This document shows positions 57,478-63,812 of a stretch of 64,000 nucleotides of DNA, piece after piece. Position numbers and translations under genes: made by a program. Every line of letters starts with the position of its first letter. Position 1 is the stretch's first letter. Origin of the DNA: a virus; the IMG/VR virus record IMGVR_UViG_3300033149_003715, positions 80,174 through 144,173 of that record; one strand, 5' to 3'. The notes under the pieces were generated by a model. That model did not search any database. It was not told where the DNA came from and saw only the letters and a list, made by a program, of their open reading frames with translations.

Positions 57478-57536
57478 CCGGATTAGTTTAGCTACTATTT
57501 TCCGGTGATTTTGCCCTAAGAGATGTTTTCAGGGCA
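57478..57536 (-). repeat. paired stem-loops after the 57516 gene
   Basis: CCGG-ATTAGTTTAGCTACTATTTT-CCGG (57478-57505) next to TGCCCT...AGGGCA (57512-57536), which includes the stop of the 57516 gene. The same two hairpins follow the 58100 gene at 58031-58087 (CCGG...CCGG, GCCC...GGGC). Conserved paired hairpins after each member may terminate or process RNA; neither has a T-run on the minus strand. Confidence 0.6.
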
Positions 57537-57953
57537 AGGAGAGAAGATTTTGCAGACTTCAATTAGAAGTTTCCAGATCTTTTTCATTACAGATTTGTCC
57601 CCTAACGGGACTAGATCTGGATATAAGTCTGCCACTTCACGCAATCTTTTTTGAATTGCGTTTTTTAATTTCGCATCTTTGACAACTTGAACATGAATAT
57701 CTGTATCTTTATGTATATATACAGTAGCTATTAGTGGATCTGTTCTATATGTAGAACCAGATGTTTCTACAAATCCCAATTTTTTCAAAAACTCGTGTGT
57801 ATTGGAACAATCTTGAGTAAAAAAGTCCCAATCCGATCTTTCGCCATATGTACCAAAGAATCTGCTGCCAGTTAGGTAAAATTCTATTGGACTACTTTCC
57901 AATTTATTGATAACTTCCATCGTTTGCGGTTTTCTTGAATTGATGATCGTCAT
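57516..57953 (-). CDS. GSRFFG-family nucleotidyltransferase-like protein 1
   Basis: 145 residues from ATG 57953. The nucleotidyltransferase-fold site is complete: GSRFFGTYGERSDWDFF (GS...DxD) and a third acid in TDIHVQVVKD. These folds move nucleotides onto proteins, RNA or drugs. A domain of this kind alone resembles MNT or phage tRNA-modifying nucleotidyltransferases. No HEPN partner is near. GGAG lies just upstream. Confidence 0.78.
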   Translation of the reverse strand: MTIINSRKPQTMEVINKLESSPIEFYLTGSRFFGTYGERSDWDFFTQDCSNTHEFLKKLGFVETSGSTYRTDPLIATVYIHKDTDIHVQVVKDAKLKNAIQKRLREVADLYPDLVPLGDKSVMKKIWKLLIEVCKIFSPCPENIS

Positions 57954-58099
57954 CACTTCTCCTTTTTAATTAAGGTTGTCGGCAGATATATTTTGTTAAA
58001 ATAACAATATTTGTGACCTGAGGGAATTCACCGGATTAGTTTAGTTACTATTTTCCGGTGATTTTGCCCTAGAAGAGTTGGGTGGGCAAGAGTGGCACA

Positions 58100-58516
58100 T
58101 TAAGGCCAATTTTGACAGAATTTTATTAAGAGTTTCCAGATCTTTGACATTTCACGCTTGTTCTTTAATGGAACTAGATCTGGATCTAAATCTGCCACAT
58201 AACGCAATCTTTCTTGGACTGCGTTTTTTAATTCTACATCTTTGACGATTTGAACGTGAATATTTGCTTCTGTGTGCATGTATATAGTGTCTATTAGTGG
58301 GTCTGTTTCATATGTAGAATCGGATGTTTTCACAAATCCTATATTTTTCAAAAAGTTGCGTGCATCGAGAGAATCTAATGTAAAGAAATCCCAATCTGAA
58401 TTTTCATCGTGTGTGCTAAAAAATCTACTTCCAGTCAAATAAAACTTTATTGGACTGTTTTCGAGTTTTCTAATGATTTCCAATATTTGTGGCATTTTTG
58501 AATTAGCAATTACCAT
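58100..58516 (-). CDS. GSRFFG-family nucleotidyltransferase-like protein 2
   Basis: 138 residues from ATG 58516. GSRFFSTHDENSDWDFFTLD keeps GS and DWD, but the third acid is Asn (EANIHVQIVKD). Otherwise like copy 1, e.g. YETDPLIDTIYMH versus YRTDPLIATVYIH. Without the third acid, catalysis may be lost or the binding mode changed. Confidence 0.75.
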   Translation of the reverse strand: MVIANSKMPQILEIIRKLENSPIKFYLTGSRFFSTHDENSDWDFFTLDSLDARNFLKNIGFVKTSDSTYETDPLIDTIYMHTEANIHVQIVKDVELKNAVQERLRYVADLDPDLVPLKNKREMSKIWKLLIKFCQNWP

Positions 58517-58561
58517 CACTTGTCCTTTCTTAATTTGGACTATTCCACTGGGTTAGTTTAG

Positions 58562-58960
58562 TTAGTATGTTTTGATTTTTTCGAGCAATTTTACAGATTT
58601 GACGGCGATTGTGCCGGGAGGAATTTCTTTATTTTTCCAGTTGTAGCGAAGTGGGCGTTTGTGTTGTGCTTTTCTTTTAGCGATTTCTTTTAATCTATCA
58701 ATATTTCCCGTGAAAGGAATTTTTAGGAATCTACCCTTGGTGTGGACTTTATAAATATGAACTGAACAATAATTATGTTTTTCTAAAAATTTGCAAGCAT
58801 CATCAAATGTTTTGAATACAAATAGTGGAGTATATGGTATTCTAGGATATACCCACTCATTTTCTTTGTATTGAATTGCTGCTTCATGCATAGTTCCAAA
58901 TATCTGACGAATACACAAAGAATACATATCTTTTGTTACAATTTTGTAGTAAATTTTCAT
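58562..58960 (-). CDS. YKVV-family protein, subgroup A4
   Basis: 132 residues: MKIYYKIVTKDMYSLCIRQI, IQYKENEWVYPRIPYTPLFV, FKTFDDACKFLEKHNY, KGRFLKIPFTGNIDRLKEIA, IPPGTIAVKSVKLLEKIK. Sister to the remnant 31462-31727 (GRF.KIPFT, IP.GT.A.K.VKL). It sits between two GSRFFG genes. Confidence 0.78.
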   Translation of the reverse strand: MKIYYKIVTKDMYSLCIRQIFGTMHEAAIQYKENEWVYPRIPYTPLFVFKTFDDACKFLEKHNYCSVHIYKVHTKGRFLKIPFTGNIDRLKEIAKRKAQHKRPLRYNWKNKEIPPGTIAVKSVKLLEKIKTY

Positions 58961-59035
58961 TGCGTGGGTTCCTAATTTGTGGTTTTAGTAAAAAACATCG
59001 TGTGTGCAAATTGGGCAATCTTTCGTCGGGTTAGT

Positions 59036-59470
59036 TTAGTCAATGTGTTTTGATTTTCGGTCAAATAACCTAATGCAAACGTCCCACATTTTTTTTGTTT
59101 TTGTTTTGCCGTCGAGAAATGTGAATTTTGGATATATTTTCTTTAAGTACAATAGTCTTTTTTGGAGGTAAATTTTGATGTCAACAGTTGTCAATAGTTG
59201 CACGTAAATATTGCCCGCTTGATGTACAAATACCGATTTTACAAATGGATCATCATAGTAAGGTAATATGGATGTTTTCTTGAATCTTAAAGATTTCAAA
59301 AATTGACATGTTTCCGGAGTGTATTTTGCAAACAAATCCCATCGAGGTGAATGATGAGTGTTATCGAAAAACTTTTCACCTATCAGGTAGAATTTTATGT
59401 AACAATTTGTTAACTGCTCAAGAAGATAATCAGATATTAGGTTTGTGGTGTTGGTACCCAAAATAAGCAT
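59036..59470 (-). CDS. GSRFFG-family protein 3, degenerate active site
   Basis: 144 residues. The signature is broken: GSRFFGT...SDWDFF is GEKFFDNTHHSPRWDLF here, with Ser, both catalytic aspartates but one, and the third acid (QAGNIYVQLL) all changed. The fold positions (FYLIGEKFF, VFVH, YLQKRLLYLKKIYPKF) remain. Likely a non-catalytic or decaying copy. Confidence 0.7.
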   Translation of the reverse strand: MLILGTNTTNLISDYLLEQLTNCYIKFYLIGEKFFDNTHHSPRWDLFAKYTPETCQFLKSLRFKKTSILPYYDDPFVKSVFVHQAGNIYVQLLTTVDIKIYLQKRLLYLKKIYPKFTFLDGKTKTKKMWDVCIRLFDRKSKHID

Positions 59471-59508
59471 CGTAAATCCTTTTTTGAATTAGAATGATGA
59501 AATGTTAC

Positions 59509-59775
59509 TTACTTGGTGGATCCAGTTACTATTTCGTAGATTTTTTTGCACAAATTATGCGTAATGCCATCGGCAAAGAGTTTCAGTAGTGCAATTGTCT
59601 CCCTTTTGCTGTATCCCTCGATTTTGGGATATTCGCCGTTTTCGATGCTGTACATTAGACTTTTTGTTAAAGCATCTATTTTTTTTGTTACAATTGTATC
59701 GGATGGGATTTGAATGGCAAGTTCTTCCAGCAAATTGTGGAATATTTTCGTGCAATCTTTTGGGTTTTCTTGCAT
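59509..59775 (-). CDS. hypothetical helical protein
   Basis: 88 residues: FHNLLEELAIQIPSDTIVTK, LTKSLMYSIENGEYPKIEGY, ETIALLKLFADGITHNLCKK. Helical, acidic, no motif. Not related to the four families; it is the only single-copy gene in this stretch. Start ATG with GGAACAA upstream. Confidence 0.6.
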   Translation of the reverse strand: MQENPKDCTKIFHNLLEELAIQIPSDTIVTKKIDALTKSLMYSIENGEYPKIEGYSKRETIALLKLFADGITHNLCKKIYEIVTGSTK

Positions 59776-59793
59776 GATTTGTTCCTTTTTGGT

Positions 59794-59880
59794 TTAGTAA
59801 ACCCTTTTGAGTAATTTGATCGAAAAAATAAAAACGGCGTTTGCAGAAATCCTTTTTGAACTAAAGAATTTTTTGTTATG
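59794..59880 (-). pseudogene. YKVV-family C-terminal remnant
   Basis: 29 codons: HNKKFFSSKRISANAVFIFS then IKLLKRVY and stop, matching QHKKFFSPKGIPTDTVFVSA of 56779-57225. The rest of the gene is gone; it abuts the 59883 GSRFFG gene. A scrap of subgroup A1. Confidence 0.7.
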
Positions 59881-59882
59881 AT

Positions 59883-60299
59883 TTACGTTATTTTTTGCAT
59901 ATAGAAAAACAGATTTGTCATCGCTTTCCAGACTAGATGTCTATAACATTTGGGAAGATATGTCCAAAAATTTGGATGCTTTTTTGTTGTTTCCAACAGG
60001 CTATTTTGAATATGTTCTTTTATGCGTGCGTTTTTGACACATTGCACGTGAATATTTGCTTGCTTGTGTGCATAAACTATGTTTGTTAACATATCAAAGT
60101 AGTGGTATTTGTTTTCTTCAACAAATCCCCAATTTTCTAGCACTTTTCTAATTTGTGGTGAATCTTCTACGAAGAAATCCCAATCCGAATTTTCGTGGTG
60201 TGTACCGAAGAACCTACTTCCAGTCAGGAAAAACTTGAAGTTGCTGTTTTCCATTTCCGTAATGGTGTAAACAGTTGAATTTACCTTACAAATGATCAT
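59883..60299 (-). CDS. GSRFFG-family nucleotidyltransferase-like protein 4
   Basis: 138 residues. GSRFFGTHHENSDWDFFVED keeps the DxD; the third acid is Asn (QANIHVQCVKN). Shortened linker between the halves. tRNA-Lys lies 53 bases upstream. GGAGTGAATC before the ATG. Confidence 0.75.
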   Translation of the reverse strand: MIICKVNSTVYTITEMENSNFKFFLTGSRFFGTHHENSDWDFFVEDSPQIRKVLENWGFVEENKYHYFDMLTNIVYAHKQANIHVQCVKNARIKEHIQNSLLETTKKHPNFWTYLPKCYRHLVWKAMTNLFFYMQKIT

Positions 60300-60351
60300 G
60301 ATTCACTCCATTTTAGTTTGGGGTTGAACAAACAAACATAGACTATGCAAA

Positions 60352-60425
60352 TGAGAACGGTGGGATTTGAACCCACGATCTTCGGATTAAAAGTCCGATG
60401 CTTTACCAGACTAAGCTACGTTCCC
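60352..60425 (-). tRNA. tRNA-Lys (UUU), copy 1
   Basis: Acceptor GGGAACG/CGTTCTC (one G-T), D-arm AGCTTAGTCTGGTAAAGC, anticodon stem TCGGA/TCCGA with loop CTTTTAA (UUU), T-arm GTGGG-TTCAAAT-CCCAC. Discriminator A. Reads AAA, very common here. Identical to copy 2 except near the acceptor 5' end. Confidence 0.95.
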
Positions 60426-60443
60426 ATTTCCTTATAAAACACA

Positions 60444-60499
60444 CCAGGGTAGTTTAGTTAATTCACACCAATTTTGGTTGAATTTCCTAAACACCCTGG
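60444..60499 (-). repeat. long stem-loop between GSRFFG gene and tRNA-Lys
   Basis: CCAGGGT-A-GTTTAG (60444-60457) pairs with CTAAAC-ACCCTGG (60487-60499), 13 base pairs with one bulge. It holds a TAGTTTAG word found in other family gaps. It could help release the tRNA from the transcript. Confidence 0.55.
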
Positions 60500-60511
60500 G
60501 CTTTGTTATCT

Positions 60512-60552
60512 AATCCCACCAGACTTCTCTGAAGTGGGATTGTTTGTTTTTT
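60512..60552 (+). terminator. plus-strand Rho-independent terminator
   Basis: AATCCCAC pairs with GTGGGATT around a 14-base loop, followed by TGTTTGTTTTTT. It points rightward although all genes here run left, so it could block antisense transcription. A degraded copy follows tRNA-Lys copy 2 (61121-61146). Confidence 0.62.
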
Positions 60553-60578
60553 CCTCTTGGGTTACGTTCTTGCTGTTT

Positions 60579-60995
60579 TTATATGCTTCCTCGCATATAG
60601 TAAGCAAATTCTATCATTGTTTGCCAAAGTTCATATTCCCGTTTTTTGGAAATGTTTTTGAAGAAGGATGGGTGTTTTTTGCTTGTTACTAGTAAGCTGT
60701 TTTGAACATGTTCTTTTACGTGTATATCCTTGACACATTGCACGTGTACGTTGGCACTTTGATGTACGTACACTTTGCTCGTTAACCCATCGGAATATGA
60801 GTTTTTCTCTTCAGTGAAGCCTAAATTTTCAAGTTCTTTTCTGACTTCCGGACAATCCGCTACGTAAAAATCCCAGTCGGAATTCACCGTGTACGTGCCG
60901 AAAAATCTGCTTCCGGTTAGGTAGTAGTTTGCTTGACTTTGTGCCATCTTGTTGAAGATGCTTTCAAACGAGTTTTCCGGGCTGATCAATGTCAT
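60579..60995 (-). CDS. GSRFFG-family nucleotidyltransferase-like protein 5
   Basis: 138 residues: FESIFNKMAQSQANYYLTGS, RFFGTYTVNSDWDFYVADCP, EVRKELENLGFTEEKNSYSD, SANVHVQCVKDIHVKEHVQN. GS and DWD are kept; the third acid is Asn. The 50-base leader (60987-61035) is identical to that of copy 6. Confidence 0.78.
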   Translation of the reverse strand: MTLISPENSFESIFNKMAQSQANYYLTGSRFFGTYTVNSDWDFYVADCPEVRKELENLGFTEEKNSYSDGLTSKVYVHQSANVHVQCVKDIHVKEHVQNSLLVTSKKHPSFFKNISKKREYELWQTMIEFAYYMRGSI

Positions 60996-61047
60996 GATCT
61001 ACTCCTCTTTAGTTAGGGACTGAACGAGTAAACACAAACTATACAAA

Positions 61048-61121
61048 TGAGAACGGTGGGATTTGAACCCACGATCTTCGGATTAAAAGTCCGATGCTTT
61101 ACCAGACTAAGCTACGTTCTC
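61048..61121 (-). tRNA. tRNA-Lys (UUU), copy 2
   Basis: As copy 1 over nearly the whole molecule, but the acceptor is GAGAACG/CGTTCTC with a perfect helix. Upstream (5') sequence then joins directly to the degraded terminator. The tRNA and the adjacent GSRFFG gene were copied as a unit. CCA is not encoded. Confidence 0.95.
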
Positions 61122-61144
61122 TGTGAAGTGGAATTGTTTGTTTT

Positions 61145-61558
61145 TTATATTTCTTGTACTTGCATAATTAGGTTTACAAGTGTTTGCCACAACCATTTTT
61201 TTCGGCTTTTGCTTGCATTTTTCAAGAAACTGGGAATTTCATTGCTTAATTCTGCTATGCAATCTTGAATTACTGTTTTTGCCCAAACATTTTTGACGCA
61301 TTGCACATGTATTCTAGCACTTTGATGTACGTATACTTTGTTTGTTAAATCATCGGAGTATGAATTCTGTTCTTCAACGAAACCCAGATTTTCAAGTTCT
61401 TTTCTAACTTCTGGACAATCTTCTGTGAAGAAATCCCAATCTGAATTTTCATTGTGTGTGCCGAAAAATCTACTTCCCGTGAGATAGAATTCTTGGTTGC
61501 TGTTTTCCATTTCGGGGAAAACGTTCGTAATTAGCCTTTTCGGGTTGATCAATGTCAT
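61145..61558 (-). CDS. GSRFFG-family nucleotidyltransferase-like protein 6
   Basis: 137 residues: MENSNQEFYLTGSRFFGTHN, ENSDWDFFTEDCPEVRKELE, NLGFVEEQNSYSDDLTNKVY, SARIHVQCVKNVWAKTVIQD. Third acid replaced by Arg (ARIHVQ). About as close to copy 5 as to copy 7. Confidence 0.78.
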   Translation of the reverse strand: MTLINPKRLITNVFPEMENSNQEFYLTGSRFFGTHNENSDWDFFTEDCPEVRKELENLGFVEEQNSYSDDLTNKVYVHQSARIHVQCVKNVWAKTVIQDCIAELSNEIPSFLKNASKSRKKWLWQTLVNLIMQVQEI

Positions 61559-61571
61559 GATCTACTCCTCT

Positions 61572-61838
61572 TTAGTTAGGGACTGAACGAGTAAACACCG
61601 ATTTGTTTGTGTGTGTACGAACACAACGTTTCTGCCCACAAATCTTGAAAAATCTGTGGTCAAAACAATAAACCCCGGCAATTTTTGTACCGTTGTTTTT
61701 ATGTTTTGTTTTGTTTTCAAAAAAGAGTTGGGCAGATTCTACGGAAAAGTTGTTGGGAGTGTTGAAGATAATGAAGTAAGGTTCTCTAGTTTGGAGAACA
61801 TACTGGGCGACGATTTTTTCTGCTTTTTGAATTGTCAC
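61572..61838 (-). CDS. hypothetical protein
   Basis: 88 residues starting at a GTG (61838), with AGGA nine bases upstream. EPYFIIFNTPNNFSVESAQL, GTKIAGVYCFDHRFFKICGQ then KRCVRTHTNKSVF. The C-terminus overlaps the duplicated 61560-61600 leader. Not similar to its neighbours; might be spurious. Confidence 0.4.
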   Translation of the reverse strand: MTIQKAEKIVAQYVLQTREPYFIIFNTPNNFSVESAQLFFENKTKHKNNGTKIAGVYCFDHRFFKICGQKRCVRTHTNKSVFTRSVPN

Positions 61839-61900
61839 TGGTTAAATCCTGTAAATTTTCGATTTTTTCCAAATATTGGAATAATCCTCCCAAGAAGAAT

Positions 61901-62350
61901 TTAGCCCAAGTTATCACCCATTGATTCCCAATATTTTGTGTCATGTATTAGATTCAAAGCCATTTGCCAAAGTTCTCGTTTGTTTTGTTTAGACAAGTAG
62001 TTTAGCATACCAGTTTTTTTGTTGAGTTCGAGCAAATTGTCTTTGATGAGCGTTTTTGCACCAACATTGTTCACACATTGGATATGCACATCGGCTTCTT
62101 TGTGTACGTACACTTGATTTGTTAGTGAGTCCAACAAATAAGCTGGACTGTTTTCGAGAACAAATCCCCAACTTTCAAGTTCTTTTCTGACTTCTGGACA
62201 ATCTTCCGTGTAAAAATCCCAATCAGAATCTTTTGTGTGGGTATCGAAAAACCTGCTTCCGGTAAGATAAAAGTTTTTGTTGCTGTTGTTCATTTGATCG
62301 AAAATATGATTGATTGTATCACAGGTTTTATGCATGTCAATCAATGTCAT
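61901..62350 (-). CDS. GSRFFG-family nucleotidyltransferase-like protein 7
   Basis: 149 residues: IFDQMNNSNKNFYLTGSRFF, GTHTKDSDWDFYTEDCPEVR, KELESWGFVLE, EADVHIQCVNNVGAKTLIKD, KRELWQMALNLIHDTKYWES. With Asp in ADVHIQ it has all three acids, as copy 1. Transcription of the array probably starts in the gap to its right. Confidence 0.78.
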   Translation of the reverse strand: MTLIDMHKTCDTINHIFDQMNNSNKNFYLTGSRFFDTHTKDSDWDFYTEDCPEVRKELESWGFVLENSPAYLLDSLTNQVYVHKEADVHIQCVNNVGAKTLIKDNLLELNKKTGMLNYLSKQNKRELWQMALNLIHDTKYWESMGDNLG

Positions 62351-62657
62351 AATCTACTCCTTTTTGGTGATTTGGTAAGTTAACAAAAAACTTTTCACCT
62401 GGCTTTGTATTTGGGCTGACTATCTACGCGGCTAGTTTACCTAAATCACCCAGTTTGTGTTTTGTGTTTAATTATCCTGGTTTGTGCAAATTGCCCATTT
62501 TATCCAGTTTCCCAGGATTGCGTAGTTTATCTGTTTTACCCAGTTTTCCAGGGTTATGTAATTTATCCAAGTTATTTATTGTACCTATTTTATTTTAGGT
62601 TATATTATTTCAATATAGGTACAATAGATAATTTGGGTAATTTGTTTTTTGCCCATT
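62351..62657 (-). repeat. gene-free gap with 36-base tandem repeat and inverted repeat
   Basis: Three units of 36 bases: 62532-62567, 62496-62531 and a worn one at 62460-62495. On the minus strand they read as 12-codon repeats (DKLHNPGKLGKT, DKLRNPGKLDKM), but without a clear start. To the right, ATTGTACCTAT (62578-62588) pairs with ATAGGTACAAT (62615-62625), 11 base pairs. A regulatory or replication site is possible. Confidence 0.6.
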
Positions 62658-62691
62658 AAAAAACCCCCCCGAATAACCGGGGGGGTAGGTT
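62658..62691 (-). terminator. strong Rho-independent terminator
   Basis: Minus strand: ACCCCCCCGG, short loop, CGGGGGGG, then TTTTTT. Seven or eight G-C pairs followed by the T-run. It ends transcription of the 62706-63581 gene pair and marks the border with the AT-rich region. Confidence 0.88.
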
Positions 62692-62705
62692 GGCCAAGCA
62701 GTTAG

Positions 62706-63242
62706 CTACTCGGCTTCGTTAAACAGTTGATTGCGGAGATCATCAAGGTCGATATCCGCACCTACTGGCGTCGGCAATGCTGCTGCAAGGGTTTGAAGGT
62801 CGTGAGTGGAAGACGATTTTCCACGGCCATGGGAACGGGGGATGTCGAGGTGATACAAGATCTTTTTTCCGTGTTTGAGAATTTCTTCCTCCTCTTTCTT
62901 CCCCTCTTCGGGGGTGATTTCCTCCGCCGTGATTCTCCGTTTTACGTCCATGAGTTTCGTCCTGCAATCCATCTTCACTTGCTCTTGCAGGGCTCTCACA
63001 CTGTTATACGCTTTGTTGAGATCCCAAGGCGTTCGTCGCGGTTGATCCTTTGCGAATTGTGCGTTAACTGTTAACGCCACCTCCTCGCAGGTTCCTTTGG
63101 CTTGCTTTACTTTGCCGCAGATCCCCAATAGGGTGAGGGTTTCTTTCCCCACTGGCAGTACGAGAAACCTTTGCCTTTTCTTGGTGGTTGGGGAAGCGAT
63201 TTCAACGGGAGTCGTTGAAGCCAATACGTTTTTGTTGCTCAT
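62706..63242 (-). CDS. hypothetical protein, GC-richer segment
   Basis: 178 residues: KKRQRFLVLPVGKETLTLLG, ICGKVKQAKGTCEEVALTVN, PWDLNKAYNSVRALQEQVKM, DVKRRITAEEITPEEGKKEE, LHGRGKSSSTHDL and LAAALPTPVGADIDLDDLRN. Charged helical, with acidic/basic coiled-coil-like middle. GGAGGG lies before the ATG. Codons use more G/C at the third position than genes to the left. Not recognised. Confidence 0.72.
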   Translation of the reverse strand: MSNKNVLASTTPVEIASPTTKKRQRFLVLPVGKETLTLLGICGKVKQAKGTCEEVALTVNAQFAKDQPRRTPWDLNKAYNSVRALQEQVKMDCRTKLMDVKRRITAEEITPEEGKKEEEEILKHGKKILYHLDIPRSHGRGKSSSTHDLQTLAAALPTPVGADIDLDDLRNQLFNEAE

Positions 63243-63284
63243 TGTGAGCCCTCCAACTAGGGGTAAATGGGAAACGAAAAGTAG

Positions 63285-63581
63285 TTAGTTGTTTTCTGCG
63301 GTTTCTTCCATGATTTCTCTTTGTAGGCGTTGCCAATCAGCCAATTCATTCTCACAAAGTTTTTCAACTCCAACCGTGAAAGTGACAAATACAGATGTTA
63401 GCTCATTAAAGTCTAACAGGTGTAATATGGGGATTTCTCCGTTCCATATTTTACACCTGAGTTGCCTTGCCCCTTCCGCAACGTCTGAAGCATTATAGTG
63501 ATCTAGGTTACCCGGAAAAATCGCTTTAATGAGAGTTTTCAGGGCATTTGTTACGTTTTTGTTTTGGATACTCAAACTCAC
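63285..63581 (-). CDS. hypothetical protein, GC-richer segment
   Basis: 98 residues from a GTG at 63581 with TTGGAGGC upstream. SLSIQNKNVTNALKTLIKAI, FPGNLDHYNASDVAEGARQL, LRCKIWNGEIPILHLLDFNE, LQREIMEETAENN. Mostly helical. Forms an operon with 62706-63242 (42-base gap). Function unknown. Confidence 0.7.
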   Translation of the reverse strand: MSLSIQNKNVTNALKTLIKAIFPGNLDHYNASDVAEGARQLRCKIWNGEIPILHLLDFNELTSVFVTFTVGVEKLCENELADWQRLQREIMEETAENN

Positions 63582-63812
63582 GGTTTAGCCTCCAATACTA
63601 GGAGAAGGGGGAACGGGTTCGGTGATACGATCAGGTTACCATATTATCGGCTAGGGGACAAGCCGAGAACCACCTTTTCTTGGAAAATCAGAAAAGTATT
63701 TATCTTCTGGAAAATGCTAACACCCGATGTATGTAGCACCTATAAAGTATTCCAACCACCCATAATAGGGCCTACAATTGGGGGTAAAATCCCACCTAGA
63801 ATCTATCAGTGA
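63582..63812 (-). other. gene-free region before the GC-richer pair
   Basis: About 230 bases. On the minus strand CGGCTTGTCCCCTAGCCG forms a small hairpin near 63645-63665, and TTGTCC...17 bases...TAACCT near 63635-63665 could be a weak promoter for the 63581 gene. Sequence is moderately GC-rich. Nothing else seen. Confidence 0.4.

Noticed and set aside
57516-62350. MntA/HEPN toxin-antitoxin system
   Set aside because: The nucleotidyltransferase motif fits an MNT-type antitoxin, but no HEPN gene (RX4-6H) is beside any copy.
29707-62350. Integron-like cassette array with attC sites
   Set aside because: Genes are in one direction with hairpins between some, but no integrase and no conserved GTTRRRY-type sites.
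62462-62659. plus-strand 65-codon ORF over the 36-base repeat
   Set aside because: Its sequence is only the reverse of the repeats (CPFYPVSQDC...), with no start site.
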